A DNA stretch of 64,000 nucleotides from Ascarosepion bandense (GCA_037127315.1 JBBBDQ010000419.1:6057501-6121500), one strand, 5' to 3'; positions 9,985 to 20,471 are shown, counted from the stretch's first letter. Made by a program: numbers and translations. The notes: generated by a model not told the origin, from the letters alone.

Positions 9985-10150
9985 GTTTTAAGCCAAAAGA
10001 CGTTTCGTTGAAGATGCAGAAACTGCATTTAAAGATTTCTTGTCATCCAAACCCTTCGAGTTTTATCGTAAAGGCATAAATAATCATATGACATGATGGC
10101 AGAAATGTATAGATATTCAGGGTTCCTATTTTGACTGATTGCAAATCAGA
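9985..10150 (+). pseudogene. Mariner transposase C-terminal fragment
   Basis: The plus strand reads EDAETAFKDFLSSKPFEFYRKGI and QKCIDIQGSYFD, a standard mariner C-terminus. It ends abruptly near 10150, just before another mariner begins. Confidence 0.7.
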
Positions 10151-10267
10151 TCATTGCAAGTCGCCTTGCCCGATTTTAATTAATTTAATATAACCGTAAT
10201 TTGACACTGGTTTTTGTTTTGATTGAAACCTTGTATCGTTCAGTTTCAGGTCAGACTTTGTTGAATA

Positions 10268-10800
10268 TTGACGTTTTTTTGTTTTTTTTCAAAAACGAAT
10301 GCCTTAAAGATAGAGGATGAAAAGTGGTACTTTCGCCATATTATGCTCTATGAATTTTGGAAAGAGGTAAGCGTCGGAACTGTGATAAAAAACGAAATCT
10401 TATTTGGATACTATTCTAGCTTTTCAGACGGTCAAAAAAGGTTTGGCGGATTCCGTTAGGGTGACTTTAAACTAAACGTTTGAACACACTTCGGGTAACA
10501 TTGTAACGTGGATGGAAACGTCCTGTTTGCCATCGTAGATAATAAACCGAAGATTTCGACAGAAGAGATTACTAAAAGTTTTAAAATCGATATCTCAACT
10601 GCCTTTCTCTATTTGAAGAGATTCGTGTTCATTTACAAAGCTGACACGTGGGTCCCATATTCTCTGACGGAATAGAACAAGCACGATCGTGTTTCTACAG
10701 CAATTTCTTTTCTTTGCACAAAAAGGAATTGTTCTTGGACAGAATTGTCACAGGCGATGAAAAACGAATTGTTTATGATAATGTTAAACGAAAATCTGTA
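10268..10800 (+). pseudogene. Mariner C transposase, N-terminal half
   Basis: A 63-codon frame (10268-10459) holds the N-terminal DNA-binding domain; its ATG precedes an added MTFFCFFSK stretch, so the natural start is probably the later in-frame position before KIEDEKWYFRH. After a stop and frameshift a second frame (10648-10839) holds LDRIVTGDEKRIVYDNVKRK, where mariner enzymes have the first Asp of the catalytic triad in TGDEKW; W is changed to R. Then the coding region is cut by a LINE 3' fragment. Confidence 0.7.
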
Positions 10801-11345
10801 AGAATCTGTACTCTAATAGATCCCGACTTGGCAGCTTAGATACAGTCACTTTCTCACCGGCGCAATGTGGCTTCTCTGTCTCTTCTCCAAATACTTTCAT
10901 GGCTTCTGCTCCGAGGAACTTAGCTCACTGGTGCCCCCTATATATAAATTTACTCTACCAACAAGATTAGCAACTAGGTCCCACTCTTTTACTGTGAAAC
11001 CAATAAATTGTAAACGCAAATTCTACTTCATCAGCTTATTTTCTCGCACTTTCCGCCTGTGGAATTCCCTTCCATTTACTTGCTTTCCCGACAGCTACAA
11101 TCTTCAAGAATTTAAATGTAAAGTCAATAGTCATCTCCTATCTCACTAACCTGCATCCTTTCTCTCATGCTCCCTTCTCCATCCACTCCACTGTCATCAG
11201 TATTCTCATACTTCTTTTACCCATTTCCTGACACCCCTATAACCTGTCACTCTTTCTCATAACATTCCTCCTATGTAACCCCCTGCAAAACAGTGCCAGT
11301 AAAATGCCTTGCTTGGGGCGATATGATTACAAAAAAAAAAAAAAA
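10798..11345 (+). mobile_element. LINE-A 3' end fragment inserted in mariner C
   Basis: RT C-terminus (SLFSKYFHGFCSEELSSLVPP, RLATRSHSFTVKPIN, LWNSLPFTCFPDSYNLQEFK) followed by the LINE-A 3' UTR, tail GTAACCCCCTGCAAAACAGT...CTTGGGGCGATATGATT and a 17-bp poly-A at 11329-11345. Severely 5' truncated, as usual for target-primed reverse transcription. Confidence 0.85.
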
Positions 11346-11721
11346 GATCTGAAAAACCAGCTTGTAAATATGAAGAACCCGTGATTAAAACGAGCTTGCG
11401 TCAAATCAAGGTGTTGCTCTCCGTTTGTTGAGAATGATGAAGGATAATTTATTCTGAGTTTCTTTTAGCCGGTGAAACAATAACTGTAAACAAGTATTGC
11501 GGCCAACTCACTAATCCCAATGCGTCTATTTAACAAAAACGGCCGATTTTGAGAAATCGAAAAGGTCTTTCTTTTCACTGCGACTACACAAAACCGCATG
11601 TTCCAAAACAAACCTTGCAGAAGCTTAAAGATTTGAAATAGGAAACAATCCAGAAACCTTCCGTATTCTTCTAACTTTGATCCTTCGGATTTTTATTTTT
11701 TCCGATCCCTACAGAACAATT

Positions 11722-11976
11722 CGAGTTCGAATTCCAGTTGAATTCGTTGCATTCACTTACGCATAAATACGTTTGGGAAAGGTATTAAACCGTCACTTCC
11801 CTCCAGTTATAGGTTAAATAATAGAAAATATTGGGTTCTATAGCCTTGACTGGCAACCAGTCTACCACAGAAAGCAATGGCAACCTACTGCGGGATAATC
11901 TTCTGCCCAGTCAGTCATATCTCTTTCGAGACATGATCGCCCAAAGCGTGTATCACGTATGGCACCTAACTGACTG
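11722..11976 (+). mobile_element. 5'-truncated SINE with 11-bp target-site duplication
   Basis: It begins at box B (CGAGTTCGAATTCCAG), so the box-A half is missing, then the complete body and tail to TAACTGACTG. It is flanked by ACAGAACAATT at 11711-11721 and 11977-11987, a perfect 11-bp duplication interrupting mariner C coding sequence, which proves insertion after that mariner copy had arrived. Confidence 0.9.
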
Positions 11977-12117
11977 ACAGAACAATTTAAATGATTATTA
12001 GTCTAAAACTACCTCACATCCTTCTTCCAAGAAAAAAAAAGCATACAAAATTTACACGAAAATAACATCAACAAGATTGCAGAAGGATGAAAGCTGTTAA
12101 AAATAATGGAAACTATG

Positions 12118-12426
12118 GCAGTCAGTTAAGTGCTATACGTGATACACGCTTGGGCGATCATGTCTCGAAAGAAACATAACTGACTGGGAAGAATATTTTC
12201 TCGTGGTAGATTGCTATTACTTTCCTCGATAGACTGGTTGCCAACCAAGGCTACAGAACTCGATTTATCCTGCAGTTTAGCCTATAGCTGGAAAAAGAAG
12301 AGATGGATTAATACCTTTCCCAATAGTATTTACCCTTAAGTGAATGCCACGATTTCGACTGGTATTCGAACTCGGCTCTCCGATTTCTCGTTCTGAGCCG
12401 ATATCCACTGCTCTACTATGTTCTGA
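12118..12426 (-). mobile_element. tRNA-headed SINE, full length, in mariner C
   Basis: Minus-strand copy: tail CAGTCAGTTAAGTGC at the left, box B (complement ATTCGAACTCGG) near 12366 and head at 12400-12425. Flanked by AAACTATG at 12110-12117 and 12427-12434, a likely 8-bp target duplication. Somewhat more diverged than the copy at 9545. Confidence 0.85.
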
Positions 12427-12737
12427 AAACTATGTACTTGACTGATAAACATTTTTGTGACTATGCAACATTTGGAACTTTAATTTTCTAATAGGGCACG
12501 AACTTTTGCAATAATCTAATTCAAGAATAACAGTTGATTCTAAAATCGGACATTATTTTCGGACATTATTTTACAACCTAATGTAACTTTCTTTGTCAAA
12601 CAGATATGTATTGACAACATGTGCCAGTAAAAATCTTGTAAAATAGATCTCAGTTTCTCTAACTTTTTCCAACCCGATGAAAAATCTACAGATTGTTAAT
12701 TAAATATGAGTAGAAATCGCCAAAAATGAGGGTGGGA

Positions 12738-13860
12738 CCTGAAAAGTTCATGGGCTTAATATGGAGGAATGATGCTAGAGCTGAGAAATATTATATACGT
12801 CAATTTCAACTCTTATTAATCATTGCATGGTTTCCTTCTGGGTAAGCTGACATCTGGCTGCTCAAAAAAGACTGTTCATTCTGTTGGTCAAAAATGTCAC
12901 TAACAGCAGACATGGCGTCATCATCACTGCGATACTGATTCTCAGCCAAGTATTTTTATTCATGCTGGGTAACAGATGATAGTCAAATCAGGAGAAAAGT
13001 GAGGATGAGCAACTAGTTACCAGCCATTGAAAAGAAAGCCACAGTTAGCCGCCGTTGAAATCAAGGAGTTGTATGCTGGAGCATTTGTCCTGATGAAACA
13101 ATAAGTCTTTCGTTAGTTTTCCTCTTCGTTTATTCTTATAGTTATTCTTAACTGTTTCAACAACTGGCATAGTGCTCTCTATTGATGGTGTGGCCCTTTT
13201 GAAAATAGTCAATAAACGAATTACCTTTTGCATCCCAAACAACTGAGGCCATAACCTTCAGTGCAGATGAAACGACTTTGGCCTTCTTTCACTGTATGTC
13301 ATTTTGTCTCTGGCTTAAAGTGATAAACCCAATAATCATCCTGGGTTATGAGAAAGGAAACATGCTCGATCTGCCACAGACAATGTAAGATTTTCCCGTG
13401 TATGAACGTTTCTGGTGATCTTTTCATCCGGTGCCAGAATCCATGGCACCCATCGAGTAGAAATTGACGTCATGTCAAGATCATTGTGCAGAATATTCTC
13501 ATCACAGGGTATGCTAATAGCATTGACAATTTTGGTTCATAGTCAATCGTCTATCATTCATCACCGTGTGGTGAACATCATCAATGGTTTTCTCAGTGGG
13601 GGCAGTTGCAGGACATCCAGACTCTGGGTCATCTTCAAGACACTCCCTTGCTCTCCTAGATTCAGCTACCCACGTTTGCACTGCTAATAACGCTGAAATA
13701 TCGTCCCTCAATGTATCAAGATGAATGTCCTTTTGGGGTTAAATATTTTTTTTGCAGGTAATTGATGCCAAATTCTGTCCATTTTCAAGAAAAGTGGCTT
13801 GTAGTTATTTTTGAAATTTTCTTTGAAACATCAGATGTTAGTTTACCTGAACAAAACAAA
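12738..13860 (-). mobile_element. Mariner element E (GVQW/SETMAR-type), minus strand
   Basis: Minus-strand translation in short frames gives, in order, ECLEDDPESGCPATAPTEK and TIDDVHHTVMNDRRLTMNQ (13700-13520), the STRWVPWILAPDEK region, DDYWVYHFKPET (first Asp), KVMASVVWDAKG, KRRGKLTKDLLFHQDK (second Asp, 13120-13075) and a degenerate HPHFSPDLT (third Asp region, about 12985). All mariner catalytic blocks can be located but stops and frameshifts are frequent. The left end GGGACCTGAAAAGTTCATGG at 12733-12752 resembles a mariner terminal repeat. Confidence 0.75.
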
Positions 13861-13869
13861 GCAATGTTT

Positions 13870-14690
13870 TTATTTTTTATAGTCATTTCATCCCAAGCAA
13901 AGCAATACCGTCACTGATGCGCAGAAGTTTACAGTGAGAGAAAAGAAAAAAAAAGTGGAAAGGAGTATGGTGCTGGGGATGCAGAAGAAAAGATGAAAGA
14001 AAGTTGGGAATCAAGGAGATAGAAGATGGCAGTTGACATTGCACTTAAACTTTTGGAGATTGTAGCTATCTGGAAGCAAGTACATGGATGGGAATTTCAC
14101 AGGTGGGAAGTTCGAGGGAAAAAAACTTAGAGTAGAAGTGGCGGTTATATTTGAAAAATAAAAGGGTGGGACCTAGTTGCCAATCTAGTAGCGCGAGTAA
14201 ATTAATGTAGTCAGAGCACCAAGGCAAGAAGCTCGTTAGAGCAAAAACCGTGGTAATATTTGTAGAAAAGACAGAGGGAAGCCACATCCCGTTGGTGAGT
14301 ATGTGACTGAATTTGAGCTGCCATATCGATATTGATTATATTGCCCATCCTTCTTGGATTTTGTCGAGAACCTCGAGATGATTTGCAGGAGCATCCGGCC
14401 AGATATGGTAACAATATTCAATGCACGGACGAATGGTAGATTTATAAATGTGCAGTATGGATTCTAGTAAAAAAGCCTCCTGGCCCGACAGACTGTCCCA
14501 ACATTCTTAGCAGTAGATGTAGCTGTTGATTCAATGTAATCATTTAACTTGAGGTCGGTTGAGAGAGTGAAGCCAAGGAGGCACAGTGTGTTGCTTTCAC
14601 GAAAAATAGCGTCGTCCATAAAGATGGAATGTAGGAAAGTTTCTCTATGGTTGTTAAGGGATGGCAGCCTCGTTTTGGAAACATTAACAG
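13870..14690 (-). mobile_element. LINE-A 3' fragment, minus strand
   Basis: Left end ATAGTCATTTCATCCCAAGC is the complement of the LINE-A tail. Upstream, minus-strand frames read YRHFYSKFFSLELP, LLALVL/SLCLFYKYYHGFCSN, SHTHQRDVASLCLF, CIEYCYHIWPDAPANHLEVL and thumb-region sequence SLLGFTLSTDLK-like up to about 14690. Several frameshifts. It is truncated just downstream of the RT catalytic motif. Confidence 0.8.
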
Positions 14691-15479
14691 TTTAATAAGA
14701 AAAGTTGTTGTGAAGTAGTTTTTGCACTGAAAGTTATAATCGTGCTATGTCGGTTGCTAATCGCACCCAAAATGTTAGGAACTTGGTAATCTTCCACTAA
14801 AATCTTTAGTATTCGGCTAACTGCGACTAATATCAACTGCCTAGTAGTTCTACTGAACTCCAATAGAACTCTAAAGTACTCTCCAGAAGTTCTAAGAACT
14901 CCTTCAAGAACTTCCTGTTAACTCTTATTAATATAGGAGGGAGAGTCCATTATCTGAGGAATAGGTGTGTTTCCCCATAACAAAAGTTTAAATGAATACA
15001 TACATGATTACACAGCTCTAGCATAACTTCGTCATAGTCAGCCTATGAAATCTTTAGCCATCCTTGTAAAAGCATTTATCTATCCTTTGTTTAACAAAAC
15101 GAAATATTTTCGGTGATAACTTACTTCTCAATAAAGTAACGTGCGAATGAAGCAAATATAATGTGACATAAAGTTCCCATTATATTATCAGGTTGCTTGC
15201 AAAAAACTCGCTATAGAAATTTCAGGTATAAATTTTAAAGAAATTATCAAGTAGACTTCAAATTGAAAAAAAGTGAAAAGCACAGTTTCCTTAAATTAAA
15301 AAAAAAGGCTGTTTCTTGCTTAAAAAGCAGACGGAAGTTTCATTGCTGAAAGTAGCTAGCGTCATCGAATACAAATAGACTGCCATCAGGCGATTCCCTC
15401 TTAACGGAAACTTATTTGAGATTTACTGTTGATTTTGACGCTTCAAATAGACTTTGTTTCTTAATGGCGCCAAAATCAA
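14691..15479. other. Unassigned DNA with short degenerate GAACT repeats
   Basis: At about 14850-14935 the motifs TAGAACTC, TTCTAAGAACTCC and CAAGAACTTCC recur about every 12-15 bp, a degenerate short repeat. Elsewhere there is no frame or family resemblance. Confidence 0.35.
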
Positions 15480-16060
15480 CGTGCTAGCAAAACACATACA
15501 CACGCACGCGCATGCGCGCCAAGTCCAGACTATGTTCATAACCATTATTGCTTCTTGTAGTGTGAAATAGCAACGAATGATTTGACAAAGACCAATTATA
15601 GAAAGATTATAATATAACTACAGTAACAAAACGTACACCTGTAATACTTTAATTATAAAATTGACGGCAATTCTTCGTTCTCTAATGAGAGGCATAATAA
15701 GGGCAGAAAATAATTCTGCGTCTTGGGATTACTAAGTGCAGCGTCTCCACGCGCATCTCGATAAGAAGACGGTGGCAGAGGAGCAGGAGCTGACGGCTGC
15801 ATCGCAATTAGAAGTTGCCCAGTTGTCAGCCTTGATGAGGTCAACGGGTGCGCGCCCCGATGGTCGGCCAAAAGTTAAGAGGAAAAGTGGCCAATTTCTT
15901 GACCAGTGCCATTACACGGGTGGAAGTGGTACTCCGTTTTAGGTGTTTAAATCATGAGCGGCCTTGGCGGAAATTGATATGACTCCGCTAAGATGCGTGT
16001 GTACACGAGTACGCGGGGACAGCGTAAACGATCGCGTGTATAGAGAAATGTACCGGCAGT
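15480..16060. other. CpG-rich patch in AT-rich surroundings
   Basis: Unlike neighbouring DNA this stretch keeps many CG dinucleotides (ACACGCACGCGCATGCGCGC at about 15499-15518; CGTCTCCACGCGCATCTCG at 15743; TGCGCGCCCCGATGGTCGG at 15849; GAGTACGCGGGGACAGCG at 16007). A 68-codon frame (15736-15942, MQRLHAHLDKKTVAEEQELT...) lies in it, with no known domain. It could be an unmethylated regulatory region, a host exon fragment, or the 5' end of an unrecognised element. Confidence 0.35.
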
Positions 16061-16346
16061 GAGAAACAGACGCATACTAGCAAACTGAATGAATGCTAAA
16101 TTGGAAAAAGAAGTGGTTAAAAGCGAGATAAACACGGCAAGAAAAATACAGAGTAGAGAAAAGGAAAGACTGACAGGAATAAATATAGGCAGGTGGCAGA
16201 AAAACTGTTTAATTAATAGATTTAGAGGCGAATGTTGTATAGACAAACGTGAATATAAAGAAATAAAATGAAATAGTAAACCATATCATTTTTCATGACA
16301 AAAATGTCTAGGTTTCACGATGATCCCATACATAGCAAAGTTACAT

Positions 16347-17121
16347 ATCTTCTGCTTCTTCTACGTGCCATGTCCCTTCAGGAGGTAGGCGATCATCGCG
16401 TTCCACATCTCTCTATTGCTAGTGCCTCTTAACACGCTTTCTCTTGTTACCCCTCCCAAACCCCGCTCTGCCATCCATTTCCTTAAGCCCATCAAGTATG
16501 TTACGAGTTGATTTCCTCTGTTTTTCCCTGTATCTGACCTGTGAGTATCAGATTCTCTAAACCATCCTTCCTCATTACATGCCCCAGAAACTTCAGTTGT
16601 CTTTTCCTGAGGTTAAGTTTTAGTTTTCTTTTTTGTTTGCATCCCCTTCAAAACAGTTTCATTCATTGCTTCCATGATCAATCTCTGCTACCCTCAGCAT
16701 CCTTCTGTAGGGCCATATTTCGGTTGCTTCAAGTCTCTCCCTCATCTCTAAGAAGATTGTCCAGCATTCGATACCATATTGAGGGACAGACATCGCATAA
16801 CGATCTGGTATTTTCTTCTTAGTTTCCAACGAAATTTTCCTGTCTCTCAGTACTCTACTCAACTTCTGGAATGTGTTCTTCGCCATGCCAATTCGCCTTC
16901 TGATTTCAGTGCCGCACTTCCTGAATTTTGTTAGAAGACTTCCCAGGTATTTAAATTTCGGAAATTGCTTGATTTTAGTATCTCCAGCCTGTAGCGGGCA
17001 TTTTAGACTCCTCTATTTACTGATGACCATGCATTCAGTTTTTTTGTAGTTTATATGTAGTCCTTTCTTCCCGCTTTCTTCAGCTACCTTCTGTAGGAGC
17101 TCTTGTAGTTTCCTTTCCATG
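16347..17121 (-). pseudogene. RTE-like LINE reverse transcriptase C-terminus, fragment 2
   Basis: Starts with the complement of the family 3' end (TTCTTCTACGTGCCATGTCC). A 75-codon minus-strand frame (16886-16659) reads MAKNTFQKLSRVLRDRKISL...SVPQYGIECWTI...RLEATEIWPYRRMLRV, matching fragment 1. It is 5' truncated in the same general region as the other copies. Confidence 0.8.
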
Positions 17122-17238
17122 TCTTATAGTCTTGTATGTTTTGTTCTCGGATGAATTTCTTGATGGATCAAATAATTTCCGGAGAGACAGAGTCTGGGTG
17201 CTGAAATAATTGCGAGCTGGAAAAATGTGGGGAAAAAA

Positions 17239-17289
<51 letters not shown>
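17239..17289 (+). repeat. Poly-A tract of about 50 bp
   Basis: An almost pure A run, preceded by GGGGAAAAAAC and followed by CAAAGAACAAAACCC. It could be a retrotransposed tail, but the upstream 100 bp is not recognised. Three overlapping poly-Phe frames on the minus strand are artefacts of this tract. Confidence 0.9.
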
Positions 17290-17290
<1 letters not shown>

Positions 17291-17640
17291 AAAGAACAAA
17301 ACCCAAACACGATATTTTCCAAGATCATCTTCAGGGCTAAGTTCCAATGACAAACTTATTGTATCTACAATAAAATCTGCAGTCCGTTGTGATGTCGATT
17401 AAAAGCACATTCGTTGTAGTTATTTTATTTTATTTTTTTTAACAAAAGAAGTTTCGATACAAGGGAATTGAACATAAATTGGTAGAAATATAAAACGCAT
17501 TAAATATTTGTTATATGCACTTTAATATATTGTTGCTATCTTCATAATAAATAATCTTGAACGGATCGAAAGTACACGGGTTAAAAAATCTACGGCACCT
17601 TCCTTGATGGATAACATCTTAACATCAAGAAACTGATTAT
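17290..17640. other. Unassigned DNA
   Basis: No gene, inverted repeat or known family seen; the edge at 17641 is the start of a 200-bp duplicated segment. Confidence 0.35.
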
Positions 17641-17840
17641 AGAACTGGAAAGGATCAGTGATTAAGTAGATAAAATGTGTCTATATTATTCAATGAGACG
17701 TGTCTGAATTAAAATATCAGTCAGTCATTTAACAGATATACGCATGGGTGATCATGTCTCTTTTGAGACATGACTAACTAGGAAGAATATTTTTCCAGCA
17801 GTAGGTTGATATTACTTTCTGCGATAGACCGGTTGCCAGC
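17641..17840 (+). repeat. 200-bp segmental duplication, copy 1
   Basis: Matches 19414-19613 with a single difference by eye (C/T at 17836 and 19609). The segment is about 77 bp of flanking DNA plus the first 123 bp of a minus-strand SINE, so a piece of one SINE and its flank was copied 1.77 kb away. Confidence 0.9.
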
Positions 17841-17935
17841 CAAGACTAGAAATCTGTCTTGCTATTCAACCCATAGCTGGGGGAGAAAAGATGGATATTT
17901 CCCAAAAGTATTTGTGCCTAGGGTATGATTCCATC
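17718..17935 (-). mobile_element. SINE, minus strand, head-truncated
   Basis: Tail CAGTCAGTCATTTAACAG on the left, then the hairpin region, the CAGTAGGTTGATATTAC block and CGATAGACCGGTTGCCAGCC, ending near GTATTTGTGCCTAGGG. The tRNA-like head is missing. Confidence 0.8.
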
Positions 17936-18241
17936 TCTAAATTGGCTAAATGTACATATTTTAACTGATATATATATATATAATTCAAGTAATTAGTAAA
18001 GGAAATGTACCAAAAAACAACTCTACCAAGCATAGAAAATGAAAATGAAAGTGAAAGTAAGAATTGCTAAAAGAAGAATTTAAAGCGCTCCATGTCTCTA
18101 GAAATTAAACTAAGAAATCAGTAACAACAAAATCGCTTATGTCTTTTAATCTAATATTTTGATGGAATTTAACACTAAAGTGATGTTTAGACGAAAAAGA
18201 TGTTCGTCGGTTATAGCATGAAACCTTTACGTTGTAAAGTG

Positions 18242-18242
<1 letters not shown>

Positions 18243-18282
<40 letters not shown>
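18243..18282. repeat. (TA)n microsatellite, left border of a MITE
   Basis: Pure TA run of about 38 bp, directly followed by the inverted-repeat end of the MITE at 18283. Confidence 0.95.
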
Positions 18283-18635
18283 CCAGCCATAATTATTAGG
18301 CCATCCCAGTGTTAAACAAAAAATGATGTATTTCATACTATTTCTTAGTATTTATTGTCAAATGAATAATTGTAAATGAAAATAGAATGGTTCTTTTGTT
18401 AATACTGCACAATAACATGTGCATAAAATGAATTTATAAATATTTAATATATTGCAGTTTCATCAATGAAAGAATGAAGAACATTTAGGGTGATTCAAGC
18501 GAGTTCATATTTGCTTCCTTTGCCTTATAAAATTTTGCAAAAAAATAATAACAAATGAACCATTCTATTTTCATTTAGTATGAAATACATAATTTCTTTT
18601 AAAAAAACTGGGGTGGCCTAATAATTATGCCGGTA

Positions 18636-18636
<1 letters not shown>
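18283..18636 (+). mobile_element. Tc1/mariner-type MITE inside (TA)n, copy 1
   Basis: The left end CCAGCCATAATTATTAGGCC and the right end GGCCTAATAATTATGCCGG are inverted repeats that extend imperfectly for about 60 bp (TTTCATACTA and its complement also occur at both ends). Interior about 250 bp, AT-rich, no transposase. TA flanks agree with the TA target preference of the Tc1/mariner superfamily. A second copy in the opposite orientation is at 29551-29931. Confidence 0.8.

Positions 18637-18690
<54 letters not shown>
18637..18690. repeat. (TA)n microsatellite, right border of a MITE
   Basis: Pure TA run of about 52 bp directly adjoining the MITE right end. Confidence 0.95.
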
Positions 18691-18691
<1 letters not shown>

Positions 18692-18821
18692 TGTTCTAAT
18701 AAATTGGAGCGCTTATAAATGTGAATTAAGTTTAAACATCTAATAATGTGAATTAAGTTTAAGCATATAATAATTTTTTTTCCAAATTTCTTTCAGATTG
18801 AACTTTGTCTGCCAAATTTAG

Positions 18822-19202
18822 CCATGGAAAGATTTGCAATCAAACAACGTTTTAAAGTTTTCGAAGCCTATTACGAAAATGGACGTTCAAACATAAATGC
18901 ATTTGGCTTTACTTAAGTAACCAGGTCGCTTCATCTCTCGAAACAGTGATGCCAGTTGGTTACGACGATCGTGCGACTTGACACCTATAGATTTCTTCCT
19001 TTGGAGTCATCTCAAAAGTATGTTCTATGCCAACAAGCCAACCACAATTCAACAGCTCAAGGATGAGACAATAAGGCATATGGCTGAGATCAAGGAACAA
19101 CTATGCAGAGACGTCATCAAAATTTTTAACTGTCGACCGATGCCTTGGGTGATATTATTTTTCACATATAACTGCTATGACTCCAATGACATAATCCAAT
19201 AG
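18822..19202 (+). pseudogene. Mariner-like transposase, internally deleted (family F)
   Basis: The N-terminus MERFAIKQRFKVFEAYYENGRS (18822-18888) resembles the DUF4817-type helix-turn-helix domain common in invertebrate mariner-like proteins. After an internal deletion the C-terminal third follows: RFISRNSDA..., then SCDLTPIDFFLWSHLKSMFY and NKPTTIQQLKDETIRHMAEI (18978-19202). The DLTPIDFFLW block holds the last catalytic acidic position of the family. The first two acidic residues are deleted. The downstream AGTGAAATCAATAAAATG and CACTGTTTTATTTACTGC recur at 63940-64000. Confidence 0.7.
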
Positions 19203-19346
19203 TGAAATCAATAAAATGTCAACAATAACACTGTTTTATTTACTGCAAACTTTGATCTGACTTAATATATATCTGGTTAAGCCGCATGTAAACCAAATAA
19301 ACTACAGATAATTTCCAGTAACTTTTGTGAATCAGGATCCAAAAAT

Positions 19347-19413
19347 CTCCGGTAGGATTTGAACCTGCGTTCTCGAGAGAAATTCATCTGACGTATCTTC
19401 ACCGCTCGATGAC
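19347..19413 (-). pseudogene. tRNA-like sequence (box A/box B), degenerate
   Basis: The minus strand reads GAGCGGTGAAGATAC (box-A-like), then about 25 nt, then GCAGGTTCAAATCC (box B with T loop TTCAAAT). One T-stem pair is mismatched and no acceptor stem can be closed, so this is a tRNA pseudogene or SINE head. The copy-2 edge of the 200-bp duplication begins right next to it. Confidence 0.5.
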
Positions 19414-19613
19414 AGAACTGGAAAGGATCAGTGATTAAGTAGATAAAATGTGTCTATATTATTCAATGAGACGTGTCTGAATTAAAATATCAGTCAGTCA
19501 TTTAACAGATATACGCATGGGTGATCATGTCTCTTTTGAGACATGACTAACTAGGAAGAATATTTTTCCAGCAGTAGGTTGATATTACTTTCTGCGATAG
19601 ACCGGTTGTCAGC
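19414..19613 (+). repeat. 200-bp segmental duplication, copy 2
   Basis: Partner of 17641-17840. It ends abruptly in a T-rich run (TTTTTTTTTTCC) where the SINE body should continue, and begins next to a tRNA-like sequence. It includes SINE tail sequence at 19491-19613 on the minus strand. Confidence 0.9.
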
Positions 19614-20117
19614 TTTTTTTTTTCCAGTTTTCTAACATGATTTTTCGATTATTCAGGCCAGTAGATGTAAATAAATATGCTGTTTACTTATAAAAAAACA
19701 AAAACATTGTATCTACTCAAATACGAGTAACCATTAAAAGTATTGATTAAACAAATGAATTAAAAAATATGTAGGAGTTGATCCATTTATTTCGTAACGG
19801 ATTTTGTAAAATTTCGTATAAATGCATTCGTAAATCTCGTTATGTTTATTAAATTGCATGTGCGAATATTTTTATTTATTACACGTATCATTAGGTCAAT
19901 AGGAAAACCTAAAAATGGAATAGGATACTAAAATCGTTGTAGGAGAAAAAACAACAACAGATTTATAATAATAATTAGGGTCCATTAAATATCACGGTAC
20001 AAGGGGCCTAACTAATTTATTTGCATTTACATTTTTTTAAATAATAAAGAAATAGCGTAAAAGAATAGGGGTACGGTAATCAATACGCACAGATTTTTCG
20101 CACTCATATATATGCAC
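19614..20117. other. Unassigned AT-rich DNA
   Basis: No frame, family or inverted repeat recognised. Confidence 0.35.
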
Positions 20118-20411
20118 TCGAATGTGCGTTGTGGTGCTCGGAAATCGTGGAGCCGAGTTCAAATTCTTGTTGAATAACTTGCATTCACTTACGCACAAAT
20201 ATTCTTGGGAAAGGTATTAATCGATCTCATTTATCAAGTTATGGGTTAAATAACAGGACAGATTGGGCTCTATAGCCGTCGCTAGCAACCAGTCTACCGC
20301 AGAAAGTAATGGCAACCTACTGCGGGATAATCTTCTGCCCAGTCAGTCATGTCTCTTTCGAGACATGATCGCCCAAGAGTGTATTGCGTATGTCACTTAA
20401 ATGACTGACTG
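20118..20411 (+). mobile_element. tRNA-headed SINE with 10-bp target-site duplication
   Basis: Box A TGCGTTGTGGTGC, box B GCCGAGTTCAAATTC, body and tail TTAAATGACTGACTG. About 12 bp are missing between the boxes. Flanked by ATATATGCAC at 20108-20117 and 20412-20421, a perfect 10-bp duplication; the right copy runs into a (CA)n tract. Confidence 0.9.
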
Positions 20412-20417
20412 ATATAT

Positions 20418-20418
<1 letters not shown>

Positions 20419-20471
<53 letters not shown>
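20419..20471 (+). repeat. (CA)n(TA)n compound microsatellite
   Basis: CA run to about 20453, then TA to 20471, immediately after a SINE 3' end. Confidence 0.9.

Larger units (their letters stand above)
10225..12570 (+). mobile_element. Mariner element C carrying three later insertions
   Basis: N-terminus at 10310-10470 (EDEKWYFRHIMLYEFWKEVS, then KRFGGFR, the mariner helix-turn-helix region), middle at 10500-10800 (FLDRIVTGDEKRIVYDNVKRK, first catalytic Asp context), continuation after a LINE insert at 11345-11720 (PVIKTSL, LLAGETITVNKYC, KPHVPKQTLQKLKDL) and C-terminal pieces at 11988-12118 and 12427-12480. The right terminal TTCTAAAATCGGACATTATT is at about 12538-12557. Inserted elements: LINE-A 3' end, a truncated SINE and a full SINE, the latter two with target-site duplications. 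Confidence 0.75.

Noticed and set aside
17080..17353. Three overlapping poly-phenylalanine frames
   Set aside because: Direct result of the 50-bp poly-A tract.
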